64,000 nt of DNA from Mytilisepta virgata (taxonomy: Eukaryota > Mollusca > Bivalvia > Mytilida > Mytilidae), in contig CM051508.1 in NCBI GenBank assembly GCA_028015205.1, positions 10,434,001-10,498,000 of the forward strand. The letters are read 5' to 3'. Below the pieces are notes generated by a model. That model was not told the origin of the DNA. It made no database searches and saw only the letters and a list, made by a program, of their open reading frames with translations. A program made the translations under genes and the position numbers. How positions within the stretch are numbered: the stretch's first letter is position 1; the number at the start of each line of letters is the position of its first letter. Positions 1 through 10,556 of this stretch are shown here, in pieces.

Positions 1-296
1 GTACAATCAGATTTTGTATAGATATTCTTCATAATATCGTACAATCAGATTTTGAATAGATGTTCTTCATAATATCGTACAATCATATTTTGTTTAGATG
101 TTCTTCATAATATCGTACAATCAGATTTTGTATAGATATTCTTCATAATATCGTACAATCAGATTTTGTATAGATATTCTTCATAATATCGTCCGATCAG
201 ATTTTGTATAGATATTCTTCATAATATCGTACAATCAGATTTTGAATAGATGTTCTTCATAATATCGTACAATCAGTTTTTGAATGTTGGTGCAAC
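1..296. repeat. 38-bp tandem repeat, about 7.7 copies
   Basis: A 38-bp unit beginning GTACAATCAGATTTTG recurs at 1, 39, 77, 115, 153, 191, 229 and 267, with a few substitutions per copy. The array starts at the window edge, so its true length is unknown. No coding potential is seen. It lies about 500 bp beyond the 3' end of the TRIM-like gene. Confidence 0.93.
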
Positions 297-373
297 GAAT
301 TCATAGGGGTTTGACAGAATTCAGACTTCAAAATGTGGCCAAAAAAAAACAAACAAACTGATTTAACTTGAAT

Positions 374-545
374 TAACCGCCTCGTTGGTCTCGAGGAAGC
401 TTGTTCACTTCTCTTCGATCCTCAGTGTCGACCCGATCAAACCAAAGATATTAAAAATACTAGCGGATGCTTTCACGCTAAATTTATGGTAAGGGCTGGT
501 TGGCTCGGATTCAGAATAATAGGTTCTGACATGAGTTCAGAGTGA
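374..545 (+). mobile_element. Decayed tRNA-derived SINE (family B)
   Basis: The stretch starts AACCGCCTCGTTGGTCTCG, and its order of motifs (CGCCTC head, tRNA-like B-box remnant, AACCAAAGATATTAAAA, GGCTCGGATTCAG) matches the reverse complement of the better-preserved copy at 62335-62668. The B-box is degraded, so the copy is old. Confidence 0.6.
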
Positions 546-797
546 AGGCTGGAACAACTTCAACTCGCTTTTTTAAATTCACGTCTTTCCCGAGTGGAGC
601 GATTTTAATCTTTTTAATTTTGACTCTCTGGCCTAAAAAATGTGAAAATTTCAACCTTTTCAACTTTTAAAAAATAATATTTTTTTTTTCAAATGAACTA
701 AAAAGAGAAAAAAACAGGAATATATAAATAATGAAAAATAAGCAAACTCATACCCCATCATCAATGCAGAACCTCAAATCAGAACTAATGTGAAAAA

Positions 798-2795
798 TTA
801 CTGAACAGTGAAAATCATTACACTCGTGTTACAGTTATTTATGACCATCAATCTTTGTTTCTCTTTGTTGTAGCACAAAGCTGATGGTCGGAATATTTTG
901 TCCTGTCGTTTTAAAATGATTTCATAATAGGCGCCATCTGGTGAAATTTTGTGCACGTTGTCGGATCCTCGACCGCATACGTAAACAACCCCTTGGTCGT
1001 CAATGGTGATACTGGATGGTTCCCGAAGTTCAGAACTACTGTAGAACGTCTGCTGAGATCCGTCAGTCTTGATTTGGTAAACCACAGAGTGAAGACTAGT
1101 GATGTAATAAATGTCACCTGATTCCGATACACAAAAGTCCCATAATTTGTGATGTGTTGTGATTTTTTTACTGACTGTACCATTAAGATCAATAAGACTA
1201 ATGGAGTTGTCGTTCCTTTCCATCCATATCCCGTCCTTTGCCCTGCATATTGCCCAGCAACCATATCCGCCTGGTTTTATACATTTTGAAAGCTTTCGTG
1301 TGCGCATGTCGAGAGTTTGGAATCCCTTTTTCTTCATGGTTACAATACAAATGTTGCTGTCAAACATGGCGACATCCCATGGTTTTGAATCTAATTTAAT
1401 AGTGTCTATGCTGCGACCATCGATACTACATACATATAAATATGTTTCAGAATAGTGAGGAAGCACAACTCTATCTCCCGAAGTGAAACAACCTTTTCCA
1501 AACGCAACGTCGACTCCTAATACACTATCATCAATCGTATTGGTTAAGATATTTTTGCGTCGTCTGGTGACAGGGTAAGGTAAACACTGATCATGCAATT
1601 CTTCCTTTTGCTTATCTTTCCGGTCATTTTCCAGTTTTTCGCCTTCAGAAGGAATTTTAATGAATTTCTTTTTTCCAAGATCTGTTGCCTTTTGGTGCCA
1701 CTTAAGCTTTTCGTGATGCTTTACGGGTGAGTCAACAATTTCTTTGTTCAGGGACGATCTACTTCCGTTTGGTGAACTTGTTGACTCAGATTTGTATTTT
1801 GCCATCGTCTGAGTTGCAACGTCATCGATGTTTCCGTGTGTGACCAGCTCTCCATCACTATTACATCTTTCTTTAGAAGGCAGTGACCACGGTCGATTTA
1901 CGTCATCGGCAGAAAACACGTGGTGAAACGGTCGATTAGCTCTTTTGCTTTGAACGGAATCCTTATCTGACATTACTATTATTCCCATAAACGGTAGAAA
2001 GGATGCTAATTTTGATATAGCTTTGTGTGGTTGAAAACGAATGCATTCCATTTGATGCTGCTTTTTTAGTTCATTCATTTTCGTTTCTTGCTTCCGTATC
2101 CTAAGCTCTAGATTCTTTATTGCTTTGAATAAATTCGTTCCGGTTGAGCTTATGTTGAAAAAAACCATACTTTTGGTCAAATCTTCAACTTCCGTTTTTA
2201 CTATGTATACTGCAGATTTCTTTTCCTCGACAGATCTCAGACAATCTTGATAACGTTTGTCCAAATTGTTTTTCACATTTTCTTCAATTTTATCAAAATA
2301 TGAATTGATTTGTTCTCGAGTAGAAGATATGGATTTCAATATTTCTTCCTTTTGTTTTTCTAGTAAGCCGATATTTTCTGACTTCCGTTTCAATAACTCA
2401 TCCGATACTCCCGTCAAACCTTTTATCTTCTTCTGCAGGTCATTTATTGCGTTTTCAGATCTTATGAACCTGGCGGCCGTCTCGATTGCAACCACACTTT
2501 TACAATTCGAGTGGGCCTCTGACACACATGCGTCACAAACAATTGTTTCGTGCTGGTTGCAGTATTTGGTAATTCTTTGTTTGTTATGAGCCTCACAGTA
2601 CTTGCTCGAATGGCCTGCAAAACTACTAAGTTCCCCAATTTCGTTGACAGGAATTATTTTATGTGGTGGATCAAATCTTCTGTGCACCCTTGCGCAATGT
2701 TTACAGACTAATTCTGCGCAGCTGCAACACCAGTCTTCCGAATTATTCTCCTCACCGTCCCGTAGACACCCAGAGCAGAACCGATTTTCTGCCAT
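798..2795 (-). CDS. TRIM-like B-box/coiled-coil protein with C-terminal propeller, RING-less
   Basis: An uninterrupted 665-codon frame runs from ATG at 2795 to TAA at 798. An N-terminal B-box-like zinc module is formed by C7/C10, C23-C26, C31/C34, H38 and H45. A B-box 2 follows with C67/H70, C79/H82, C87/C90 and H95. A Lys/Glu-rich region rich in heptads (about 115-255) is the expected coiled coil. After a polar linker (about 280-405), residues about 410-665 show repeated blade-like strands typical of NHL/six-bladed propellers (for example the YVCGRGSDNVHKISPDG stretch). This architecture matches the TRIM2/3/56-like proteins that are strongly expanded in bivalves. There is no RING, so ubiquitin-ligase activity is not supported. 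A role in signalling or innate immunity is only an inference from the family. A 3' splice site just upstream of the ATG suggests a spliced 5' UTR. Confidence 0.92.
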   Translation of the reverse strand: MAENRFCSGCLRDGEENNSEDWCCSCAELVCKHCARVHRRFDPPHKIIPVNEIGELSSFAGHSSKYCEAHNKQRITKYCNQHETIVCDACVSEAHSNCKSVVAIETAARFIRSENAINDLQKKIKGLTGVSDELLKRKSENIGLLEKQKEEILKSISSTREQINSYFDKIEENVKNNLDKRYQDCLRSVEEKKSAVYIVKTEVEDLTKSMVFFNISSTGTNLFKAIKNLELRIRKQETKMNELKKQHQMECIRFQPHKAISKLASFLPFMGIIVMSDKDSVQSKRANRPFHHVFSADDVNRPWSLPSKERCNSDGELVTHGNIDDVATQTMAKYKSESTSSPNGSRSSLNKEIVDSPVKHHEKLKWHQKATDLGKKKFIKIPSEGEKLENDRKDKQKEELHDQCLPYPVTRRRKNILTNTIDDSVLGVDVAFGKGCFTSGDRVVLPHYSETYLYVCSIDGRSIDTIKLDSKPWDVAMFDSNICIVTMKKKGFQTLDMRTRKLSKCIKPGGYGCWAICRAKDGIWMERNDNSISLIDLNGTVSKKITTHHKLWDFCVSESGDIYYITSLHSVVYQIKTDGSQQTFYSSSELREPSSITIDDQGVVYVCGRGSDNVHKISPDGAYYEIILKRQDKIFRPSALCYNKEKQRLMVINNCNTSVMIFTVQ

Positions 2796-2796
2796 A

Positions 2797-2812
2797 CTGA
2801 AATAAAAGCATA
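2797..2812 (-). other. Putative 5' UTR splice acceptor of the TRIM-like gene
   Basis: Read on the minus strand, a pyrimidine-rich CTTTTATTTCAG lies one base before the ATG of the TRIM-like gene. This fits a 3' splice site, so the transcript probably begins in a separate non-coding exon upstream (higher coordinate). No matching donor was assigned. Confidence 0.5.
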
Positions 2813-2892
2813 CTTTAGTTTACATACACTTAAGTGAAACTTTTTGCTCGATGCTTACTCATTGCTGATTGAATATATATGTAGATCATTTA

Positions 2893-3233
2893 GGGACGAG
2901 ATCAAAAGTTCAATGTAGGATAAAAAAACTTAATTCACATAGTTTTTTCACTGACCCCCCCTCCCCCCCCCCCCACCCCACCCCCATTTTAACTGAATTG
3001 GGGAAAAATTGATTGACCAATATTGGCATATGCTTTGAGAGTATACTTTTTGTATCATGGGTCCTGTTTTTTCCTCAACAATGTATGTTTTTCTGTATAT
3101 TGACTTGGACATCACTTGAATCCTTATTTTTCAATCCGAAAATCGATGTCGGATAACCCCCCCCCCCCCCACACCCCCAAACTATTTGAATTGAGTTTTT
3201 TATCCTACATTGAACTTTTGATCTCGTCCCCTA
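2893..3233. mobile_element. Foldback MITE, PIF/Harbinger-like (copy 1)
   Basis: The ends are inverted copies of GGGACGAGATCAAAAGTTCA, with the homology extending through the TAGGATAAAAAACTTAATTCA block for roughly 45 bp. Related copies lie at 34656-34998 and 53628-53861, where the flanks read TAA on both sides. A TAA target duplication with GGG-starting inverted repeats fits non-autonomous PIF/Harbinger elements. C-rich homopolymers sit inside both arms. Confidence 0.75.
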
Positions 3234-3299
3234 TCATTTCTAGATAGAATCTAAAAATGACAAAACTGTTATGTATGGAATTTTCTTTAAAAAAAATTA

Positions 3300-3341
3300 A
3301 AGGACATTTAATGATCTCTGTAGAGCTCATTAAATGTCCTT
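3300..3341. other. Perfect 15-bp hairpin
   Basis: AAGGACATTTAATGA at 3300-3314 is followed by 12 bases and its exact reverse complement at 3327-3341. The loop itself can form four further base pairs. It lies between the TRIM-like gene and a SINE, with no gene attached. Confidence 0.8.
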
Positions 3342-3796
3342 ATAGAAATGTGCTATTCCTTGATAGAATATCTATAAACCATGTATATAAAACTGAAAAG
3401 TGAAATAATTCAGACCATACCTTGTTTTCAACTATTTATAGGCTGATATTTGTACTTAAGTAAGGATGGCCGTATTTGTTGTAGGTCCGCACACATCCCC
3501 GGGCAAAATTTCGAAAGGGGGTCAATAATAGGTATTTGGCAAAAACAACGGTGTCATCTTAGATTATTGCTACCGTCACGTACAACAGAATAATAGCAAT
3601 ACTGGATGTGTCATTATTAAGCGTTTCTTTAAATAAAAATATTTTGGAAATTGAATGTTGATTGCTTCCATTATAGAAAATGAATCTGATGAGCAGCTCG
3701 GGTTATAAAATACAGAATTTCTCCCTATTCATGGATGAATTTTGGGAATTTGCCTTTTTGGGCCATATTTGGTTTGAGTCATCTCTGCAATATTTT

Positions 3797-3966
3797 TGGG
3801 GGCCTCGGTGGCCGAGTGGTCTAGGTATTTCGTGATGACTACCTGTGGCGGGGTGTGTTCGACTCCGATCTTAATTGACAAGGATTGCCAAATTTCCTAC
3901 CGAAGGTCGGTGGTTTTCACCATATACTCCGGCTTCCTCCACCAATAAAATCTGGTAGCCGCGGAG
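3797..3966 (+). mobile_element. tRNA-derived SINE (family A), internally deleted
   Basis: The head GGGGCCTCGGTGGCCGAGTG is a class II tRNA-like A box (Ser/Leu type). The copy jumps from GATGACT directly to ACCTGTGGCGGGGTGTG, so the B-box segment is deleted. The rest of the body (ATCTTAATTGACAAGGATTG, CTTCCTCCACCAATAAAA) matches the copies at 7574, 19590, 28303, 55388 and 56618. Confidence 0.85.
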
Positions 3967-4663
3967 AACAATACAATTTCTATCTTTGATTTTCCAATTA
4001 TTACAAAGCCACATAGAAAACCTTACGTTCAGTTTGTATTGTTCAACTAACCTTTCCGATTTTTGCACCAAAACAAATTTGAAAGATGACCCTTATCAGT
4101 TTCCCACAATTTTGATCAAATGCTTACCTAAAGAAGGTAATCCAAGAAGTCGTTTTTCTGGTAATAAATTTACCTCTTTTAATAAAGTGAAATTTCTTTT
4201 GATATTTTAATTTAGCGAATGTATAAAAAAAAATGAAAGCATGTCTTAATGGTATTGTTAAAAAAAACGCACTGAAACAAACATTAAAAGCCGCATCAAC
4301 AAACAACAACAATTATAACAATAACAAAAAAAAAAACATTTTCAAGATGTATTAATTCTATAATATTATTTCTAACGTTACCATTCCTACCTTTCAGATT
4401 GAAGCCAGTTTTGGAAATAGATGTCGCAGTTTCTAATTAAACTGAATTGAATGATTCGTTTTTCCTATGCTTAAATCTCTACCTTATTATTGGCTGATGA
4501 TACTGAAGTTAATTGATTTGAAAATAGACATTGGACATTGTTAGCTGTTGCCACAATTAGAGAAATAAACATTTATTTAGAAATTGCGTTTCGTAAAATG
4601 TCGTCTCATATTTCGTTATTTGGTGTTGAATAACGTCTGGTGAGGGATCCAATGTGTAAATAT

Positions 4664-4829
4664 CTAGCAATGTCAGTAAACACTAGGGGCGCCACTGGGC
4701 GGAAACCATAGTTTGTTTACAGTATACTGGTCCCAAAATAGGCTGGAAAAAGTTATAAAGAAGCGGAATCCAATTTTCAAATAACTTCCCCCAAAACAGC
4801 TCCACCTGGCGTTTACTGACATTGCTAAA
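4664..4829. mobile_element. Small foldback MITE (copy 1)
   Basis: The ends TAGCAATGTCAGTAAAC and GTTTACTGACATTGCTA are inverted copies, and GGCGCCACTGGGCGGAAA and CAGCTCCACCTGGCG lie inside them. A second copy at 62874-63026 keeps the CACTGGGCGGAAA and AAACAGCTCCACCTG blocks. It has no coding capacity. Confidence 0.7.
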
Positions 4830-5094
4830 TTATCGGAACAAGAATACCGAAGTGACAAAACAGTGGGAAAAGTCCAAAAATTCGAAGTTTTAGGAAAAGA
4901 CAAATTCAGGAGAATGGAACAGAACAAACAAATGCCACAAGGATACATGTATAACTAAAAAACAATCATTCTGAAAGTATTGCTGGGTAATACAATGTCC
5001 ACTACCGGCTTAAGCTGTGAGAAAACACGCAAAACCCCCTTAAATATGTGAATCGGACGAAGACGTATGGACAGAGTGACTCCTAAAAATACCG

Positions 5095-5460
5095 AAACTA
5101 TAGTTTCAAGGAGAACACAATAATTAGCCGATCAGATTGTTCTGTAGCTCATCATTAAAAGCTCACATACCAATAATAAGATCACTTGGTAAAAGGGTTT
5201 GCAAAAAAGTCCAGAAAACTAATATTTTGACAATAATTCCTATTTCCAAGGGTTATAACTCTCACAATAATTATCCGATCAGCGTGAAATCCAACCTTGA
5301 TCTGTAGCTGGTCATTATAAGCTCATATACCAAAAATATGATTATTTGGTAAAAGCGTTTGCTACAAAAAAGTCCGGGAAAACTATTATTTAGGCAATAA
5401 TTCCTATTTCGATGGGGCAAGAACTCTCACAATAATTATAAAATCAGCGTGAAACAGAGC
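5095..5460. repeat. Tandem repeat, about 150-165 bp unit, two to three copies
   Basis: Blocks of CTGTAGCT(C/G)(A/G)TCATTA, CTCA(C/T)ATACCAA, TTTGGTAAAAG and ACAATAATTCCTATTTC recur in the same order, with the CGATCAG motif at about 5127 and 5276 and a diverged TCAGCGTGAAA near 5445. This is probably the core of a pearl-like element, but no clear terminal hairpin was found. Confidence 0.65.
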
Positions 5461-5499
5461 ACACGAAGAATAGCGTACATGTAAGACCACATAATCTCT

Positions 5500-6260
5500 A
5501 GAATGTTTTTACAGCTGCTCACATCTACCCGTCTCTGATTAAGGCCTAAAGACACACAGTAGTTCCTTAGCAGTTTCTGACCAGAGATTCTCCGGAATAG
5601 TTTACTCGGTTCTTCACTAACAAAGTCTCTGAAGAGAGAACCTCTAGAAATATTTATTGATCAGACCATCTCTTGAACCGTTTCTAACCAGGAGATCTCT
5701 GAAACATTTTGCGCAGTTCTATTTTTAGGTTTTGTCCACGGTTCCTCAAAGGTTCAGAGCAGATCTCCTCTTTTCTGACCAAAGAACCTTAGGTATGTTT
5801 GTCCTCTTTAATGCAGCTTATGACAACTTCTCTAAAATACATGGTTTATTGTAGCTTTTTTCTAACACAGAACACTTTAATGACCTGACTTTTTCAAGAA
5901 TCATCCTGACCAGGCAAATAGAATAATTTAGAGCAGTCCTTCTATAACAGTTTCTAACAAGATCGACACTATAACCGGACTACTTCTAGAACAATGACTG
6001 GTCAGAACACCAAGCTAGAACAAGTGTGTGACAAGAGCATCTCTAGAATACCTTCTGACCAACGTCTTTAAAGCAATTTATTACCAATCCAGCTCTAGAA
6101 GATTTTATTTAAGAGCAGAGCACCTCAGGAAGCGTATATGACTGTAGGACTTTTAGAACATCTTGTAACATGAGCATCTCAAGACGGTTTCTGACCAAAG
6201 CATCTCTAGAACATTGTCCACAGTACCTCAAGCATAGAGGACCACTGAAACCAAAAGATA
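5500..6260. repeat. Degenerate short tandem repeat region
   Basis: Variants of CTCTAGAACA and TTTCTGACCAGAGCATCT recur every 30-65 bp over about 750 bp. The copies are too diverged to fix one period by eye. The open frame at 6170-6373 falls in the tail of this repeat and is not considered a gene. Confidence 0.6.
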
Positions 6261-6638
6261 TACTTCATACCTCGACCTTCATCTCGAAATTGATGATGAT
6301 GGACGACTCAAAACTAAGATCTATGACAAGCGAGACTATTTCAGTTTTCAACTTGTCAGCTATTCATTTCTGAGCATCAATATTCCTTCTGCTCCAGCCT
6401 ATGGCGTCTACGTATCAGAATTAATAAGATACTCTTAGAGCTTCATCTAACTATGAAGATTTTTTAACTAGAGGTTTTACCTAATACCGAAGTTAGTCGG
6501 TGATATAAGGAAGAAAGACTGAAATGGTCTATTTGAAAGTTCACGACATCACCAGTTGGTTTATCGATATAATGTTTCCGTGTCTCAACTGACCCATGAC
6601 TTCTTCGTATTGTCATATTTCTTTCACTTTCGTTCATT

Positions 6639-7299
6639 TTTGTCTCGCCTTGACGGAGTCAAAAAGCGAGACATAGGTATGCTGTTTCCGGCGTCGGCGG
6701 CGGCGACGACGGCGATGGCGTCAACAATGTATTAGTTTGTGATTAGCTCAGTTTTATGGGGATCCACTAGTGGTAGGTCAATGATAATTGGTATGCAGAT
6801 GTATTACCATTGCCACATCTCATTGCCATGGAGATTATTTGGCTCCGCCCCCTCAGTCATGGTCTATTGACTTTGAATGGTTTGCTTACTTTACATGTAT
6901 TAGTTTGTGATTAGGTCAGTTTATGGGGATCCACTAGTGGTAGGTCAATGATAATTGGTATGCAGATGTATTACCATTGCCACATCTCATTGCCATGGAG
7001 ATTATTTGGCTCCGCCTCCTCAGTCATGGTCTATTGACTTTGAATGGTTTGCTTACTTTACATGTGTTAGTTTGTGATTAGGTCAGTTTATGGGGATCCA
7101 CTAGTGGTAGGTCAATGATAATTGGTATGCAGATGTATTATCATTGCCATATCTCATTGCCATGGAGATTATTTGGCTCCACCCCCTCAGTCATGGTCTA
7201 TTGACTTTGAATATTTGCATAACTTGTGTAAGATGTTATGGTATTGCTATTATGATTTCAACATTTGCATAATCAAAATTACAAAAAGGCGAGACATAT
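6639..7299 (-). mobile_element. Pearl/Helentron-like element with 3 x 167-bp core repeats
   Basis: The element is bounded by TTTTGTCTCGCCTTGACGG near 6643 and AGGCGAGACAT near 7296. GTCTCGCCTT and AGGCGAGAC are inverted copies. Next to the first end is a GGCGGCGACGACGGCGATGG microsatellite. The core holds three near-identical units starting at 6729, 6897 and 7064 (ATTAGTTTGTGATTAG...). Core tandem repeats, ACGG-type microsatellite and terminal hairpin are the hallmarks of mollusc pearl elements. Confidence 0.7.
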
Positions 7300-7573
7300 C
7301 TCTGTGATAACAGTTTATTGATATCATTGACGCGACTTTTCACCAGATTTTTCATTGGTAATCACATGACGGCGTGCCAGGGGATACTTACGCTGTCGAC
7401 GCACCTGATCTCTCCCTTTTGGGGTTCATATGTGATAGCTACGAAAGTTCATTGATCCACGATACTCTGTGTTGTGTGATTTCGGGTTAGCTTACCATCT
7501 CACAAACACTTCCCTTGTCAATAATGTTAGGTAAGCTTTGTGACATTGTTGACCTGATTTTCTTACACCTATT

Positions 7574-7848
7574 ATAGATTGTTTGTTTGTTTAGTTGGGG
7601 TTTAACGCCGTTTTCAGCACATTTTGGCCATTTCGCGACAGCCAGTTTTTATTGGTGGAGGAAGCCGGAGTACCCGGAGAGAACCGCCGACCTTCGGCAG
7701 GAAAATTGGCAATCCTTGTCAATTAAGATCGGAGTCAAACACACCCCACCACAGGTGAGATTCGAACTCACAACCCCAGCGTTGACAGGCTAGTGATCAG
7801 TAGTAGTCATGATGAACTACCTAGACCACTCGGCCACCGAGGCCCCCA
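7574..7848 (-). mobile_element. tRNA-derived SINE (family A), near full length
   Basis: On the minus strand it runs from GGGGGCCTCGGTGGCCGAGT (A box) through a B-box (GTTCGAATCTC) and the body CAAGGATTGCCAATTTTCC to the tail AACGCCGTTAAACCCCA-type sequence ending in AAACAAACAAAC. It is one of the best-preserved copies in the window. Confidence 0.92.
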
Positions 7849-8784
7849 TCTATTATAGAATAGGTAAGAATCAATGAATGTATCCAGTTTGTTATCTGTG
7901 TTTGCACGTTTGTGCGTCTAATACGGCAGTTTTCTGGATTTGTCGTTCAACTAATAAGTCTGAAATTGACGAAATGTGTTCGTATATGTACGTCAAATTG
8001 AATAAACTGGTTGTTTTGGGGTTTCGAAGTTCATACAATAATAGTAAGGTTCACATGTACTAATTTATATGAACACGTAAAAATGATTTTTTTAATTCTA
8101 TTATGTTTCTGTTGAAAAATTTTCTTTTAAATACATTTTTGTTTAATAACCTTAGTTGTATTAAGACAATAGATTATCGTTTCCTCTGATCTCTAAACCC
8201 TGAATCTATATAAACCTTTAATTATTATTTAGATGTTTATCAAGGTTATTCTCATAACCTTAGGCCTTTATCAATCCATCTTAATGTCCCTAAGACTGAA
8301 ACTACATTGAAATATTAATACAACATATTAATTAAAACCATCTAGGATTAATGTACTGTACAGTTTCGCTCATTTCACAAAACTAACTAAAACCATCACC
8401 GCTTAGTCATGTTAGTAATTGATATAGATTTGTGGATCGTATTTAAAATTTGGTTGGAGAAATTTTATTGAAGTCTTTGTCCCAGATGACAATCTTTTTA
8501 ACAATTGTAAAGCAAACCATGTATAAATCTTTATTTTATGATAGAAACGCAATTCAACTTTTAATTTAATGGCTAGAAATATTGCGTAATATATTTACAG
8601 TTGTCTAGGAATTAAACTTATTCTCGATTGTTCGTTAATAGACCTCAGCCTAGATATCCACGAGGTCAAAGAGTGATTATAATAGCTGCGGTATTCGCAA
8701 ATCCCACTTTTTCAGAAATGAAATGTAGAAAGGTAACTTTTCCCCAAATATTGTCTAATAGTTTTATACAAGATTTTTTAATGA

Positions 8785-9148
8785 ATGTTTTTTAGGGTCC
8801 TATGTTAAACTAAGTTTGGCTGTGGCGGCCATCTTTGATTTCCGATTGGCATCTCAAGATTGGCATCATGTTAAGGACCTAGAAACATATTTGTGAAGTT
8901 TGTTTTCAGTCGGGTATTACTTTCTTGAGAAGATGTTTTTCAAAGTTCAGACAATCAGAAATTAGAATAGGCCATGTTTCTTGAACATTCGGCACCAAAG
9001 TAACAAGTCTTGGAAAGAACCTTACAAGGACATATCTGTCAGAGAAGATCAAAATGTAAAAAGTTAACGGAAGGACGACGGACGGACAGTGGATGCCAAA
9101 TGATGGTCATAGCACGCACTGGTCTTGGGCCAGGTGAGCTAAAAAGTG
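8785..9148 (+). mobile_element. Pearl-like element, single core unit
   Basis: It begins with AGGGTCCTATGTTAAACTAA and a GGCGGCCATCTT block, as in the large element at 30215-31947. It ends with GGACGACGGACGGACAG followed by GGCCAGGTGAGCTAAAAAG, the same terminus as that element. Confidence 0.7.
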
Positions 9149-9174
9149 GACCATATCTTCATCTTCTACTATGT

Positions 9175-9362
9175 TCTAGACGACATAAAGGACCAACAAT
9201 TGGAAGGCCGGGGATCGAACCCGCCACCTTCAAAAAGAGGACCATAAGATGTTCTTCTAGACGACATAAAAGACCAACAGTTCGATGGCCGGGGATCGAT
9301 CCCACGACCTTCCACACTCGAGGCGAGCACGCTACTACGAGACCACCGAGGCGGTACCAACA
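9175..9362 (-). mobile_element. Two tRNA-like SINE heads, duplicated
   Basis: On the minus strand GCCTCGGTGGTCTCGTAGTA (A-box region) leads to the B-box GGGATCGATCCCCGGCC. An adjacent shortened copy at about 9175-9245 carries GGTTCGATCCCCGGCC-like sequence. The segment TCTAGACGACATAAA(A/G)GACCAACA is repeated 80 bp apart, showing a local duplication. Confidence 0.55.
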
Positions 9363-9599
9363 ATTCGATAAATTTCCATATTATTAAAATCAATCCATCT
9401 AATACTAGAACTGAATGCATTAGAGATAGGTCTTGGTTTCTGTCAAAATGTGACTAGCTTTGTGTACGCACATATATACATGGCTTGGAAGGTCTGAAAG
9501 TAAATAATATATAATGGAAAAACATTGTAATCAATGATTTCAATATAGCCGTAAACATCATCAGCAAAGGTCAATGTACGAACATAGACATAAGGGAAC

Positions 9600-10520
9600 G
9601 ACCTTGATTTTTATGGAAAGGGAGAATGCTAGACAACTCGCCCCACTGCAAAATCGCCCCACATCAACTTGCACCAACTTCTCACCAACTCTCCCCAACT
9701 GAGAAAATATTAGTTCCAAACTCGTTCCAACCGTGAAAATCATCATCACCAACTCGCCGCAACTAGTGAATATATTAGTTACAAACTCGCCCCAACTTTG
9801 AAAGTAATGATTTTATACTAGCTCCAACGGTGAAAATCATATTTTCCATATTTACCAAATCGCCTCAACTTAGAAAATATTAGTTCCACACTCGCTCAAA
9901 CTGTGAAAATCATCATCACTAGTGAATATCATATTTACCAACTCGGAAAAATTTCTTTGTCGGTATTCTAGCTTCTTTGTCCTTTTGAACCGTAGAACTG
10001 GTAGTTTTGTTTGCACAAACACAGTTCCTTTAATCTTTGGTTAATGAGCAATCATTAAGCTTAATTGTTTTGACAACTTCGGGAATAGAAAGTAATCTAA
10101 ATTCCTATTGATTGTATGGATTTAATCCAATGACTAATTATTATTCAATCACGTCTTCAAAGGCTGAATAAACAAGATGTAATTGGTACAAGTTCCACAC
10201 TTGGAATTCAGAAAAGTTGGGGCGAGTTTGTAAGTAGTATTACCACTAGTTGGGGCGAGTTCTTAACCCTGATATTTACGTGTACCAAGTATGGAATTAT
10301 TATTTTCATAGTTGGGGTGAGTTGGTAACCATGATATTTACGTGTAGCGAGTATGGTGTTATTATTTTCATGAGTTGGGGCGAGTTGGTGACTGATTTTC
10401 ACAGTTGGAGCGAGTTTGTAACAAATATTTTCCGTTTTGGGGCGAGTTGGTATGGGGTGCGTTTGAAGTGGGGCGATTTGTCCTGCACCCGAAAAGGGGG
10501 GGGGGGGGGGCAAAGAAGTG
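9600..10520. mobile_element. Large inverted-repeat element built of CTCGCCCCAACT-type units
   Basis: The left arm (about 9630-9960) repeats AACTCGCCCCAACT and GTGAAAATCATCATCACCAA. The right arm (about 10205-10500) holds the reverse complement (GTTGGGGCGAGTTGGTAACC). A spacer of roughly 245 bp separates them. Each arm is itself a tandem array of about 35-70 bp variants. Overlapping open frames on both strands (10208-10558) are a by-product of the repeat. Confidence 0.8.
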
Positions 10521-10556
10521 ATCTCAGATCTTAGAATTATTTTTGTAGCTTTAAAC
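10437..10556. repeat. Terminal segment shared with 13889-14002
   Basis: The stretch from TTGGGGCGAGTTGGTATGGG to TTTTTGTAGCTTTAAA occurs again at 13889-14002 with few changes, apart from the length of a G-run. It is the end of the inverted-repeat element plus about 60 bp, so the transposable unit probably extends to about 10556. Confidence 0.8.

Noticed and set aside
798..2795. Calling the TRIM-like protein an E3 ubiquitin ligase
   Set aside because: The N-terminal cysteines fit a B-box and not a RING; no RING lies upstream in frame.
7574..7848. tRNA-Ser/Leu gene suggested by A and B boxes
   Set aside because: The A and B boxes belong to the head of a SINE present in at least five other places with the same non-tRNA body; the cloverleaf is not complete.
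9010..9420. Overlapping frames of 125 and 83 codons
   Set aside because: They fall in duplicated tRNA-like SINE heads and the end of a pearl-like element; the peptide repeats only reflect the DNA repeat.
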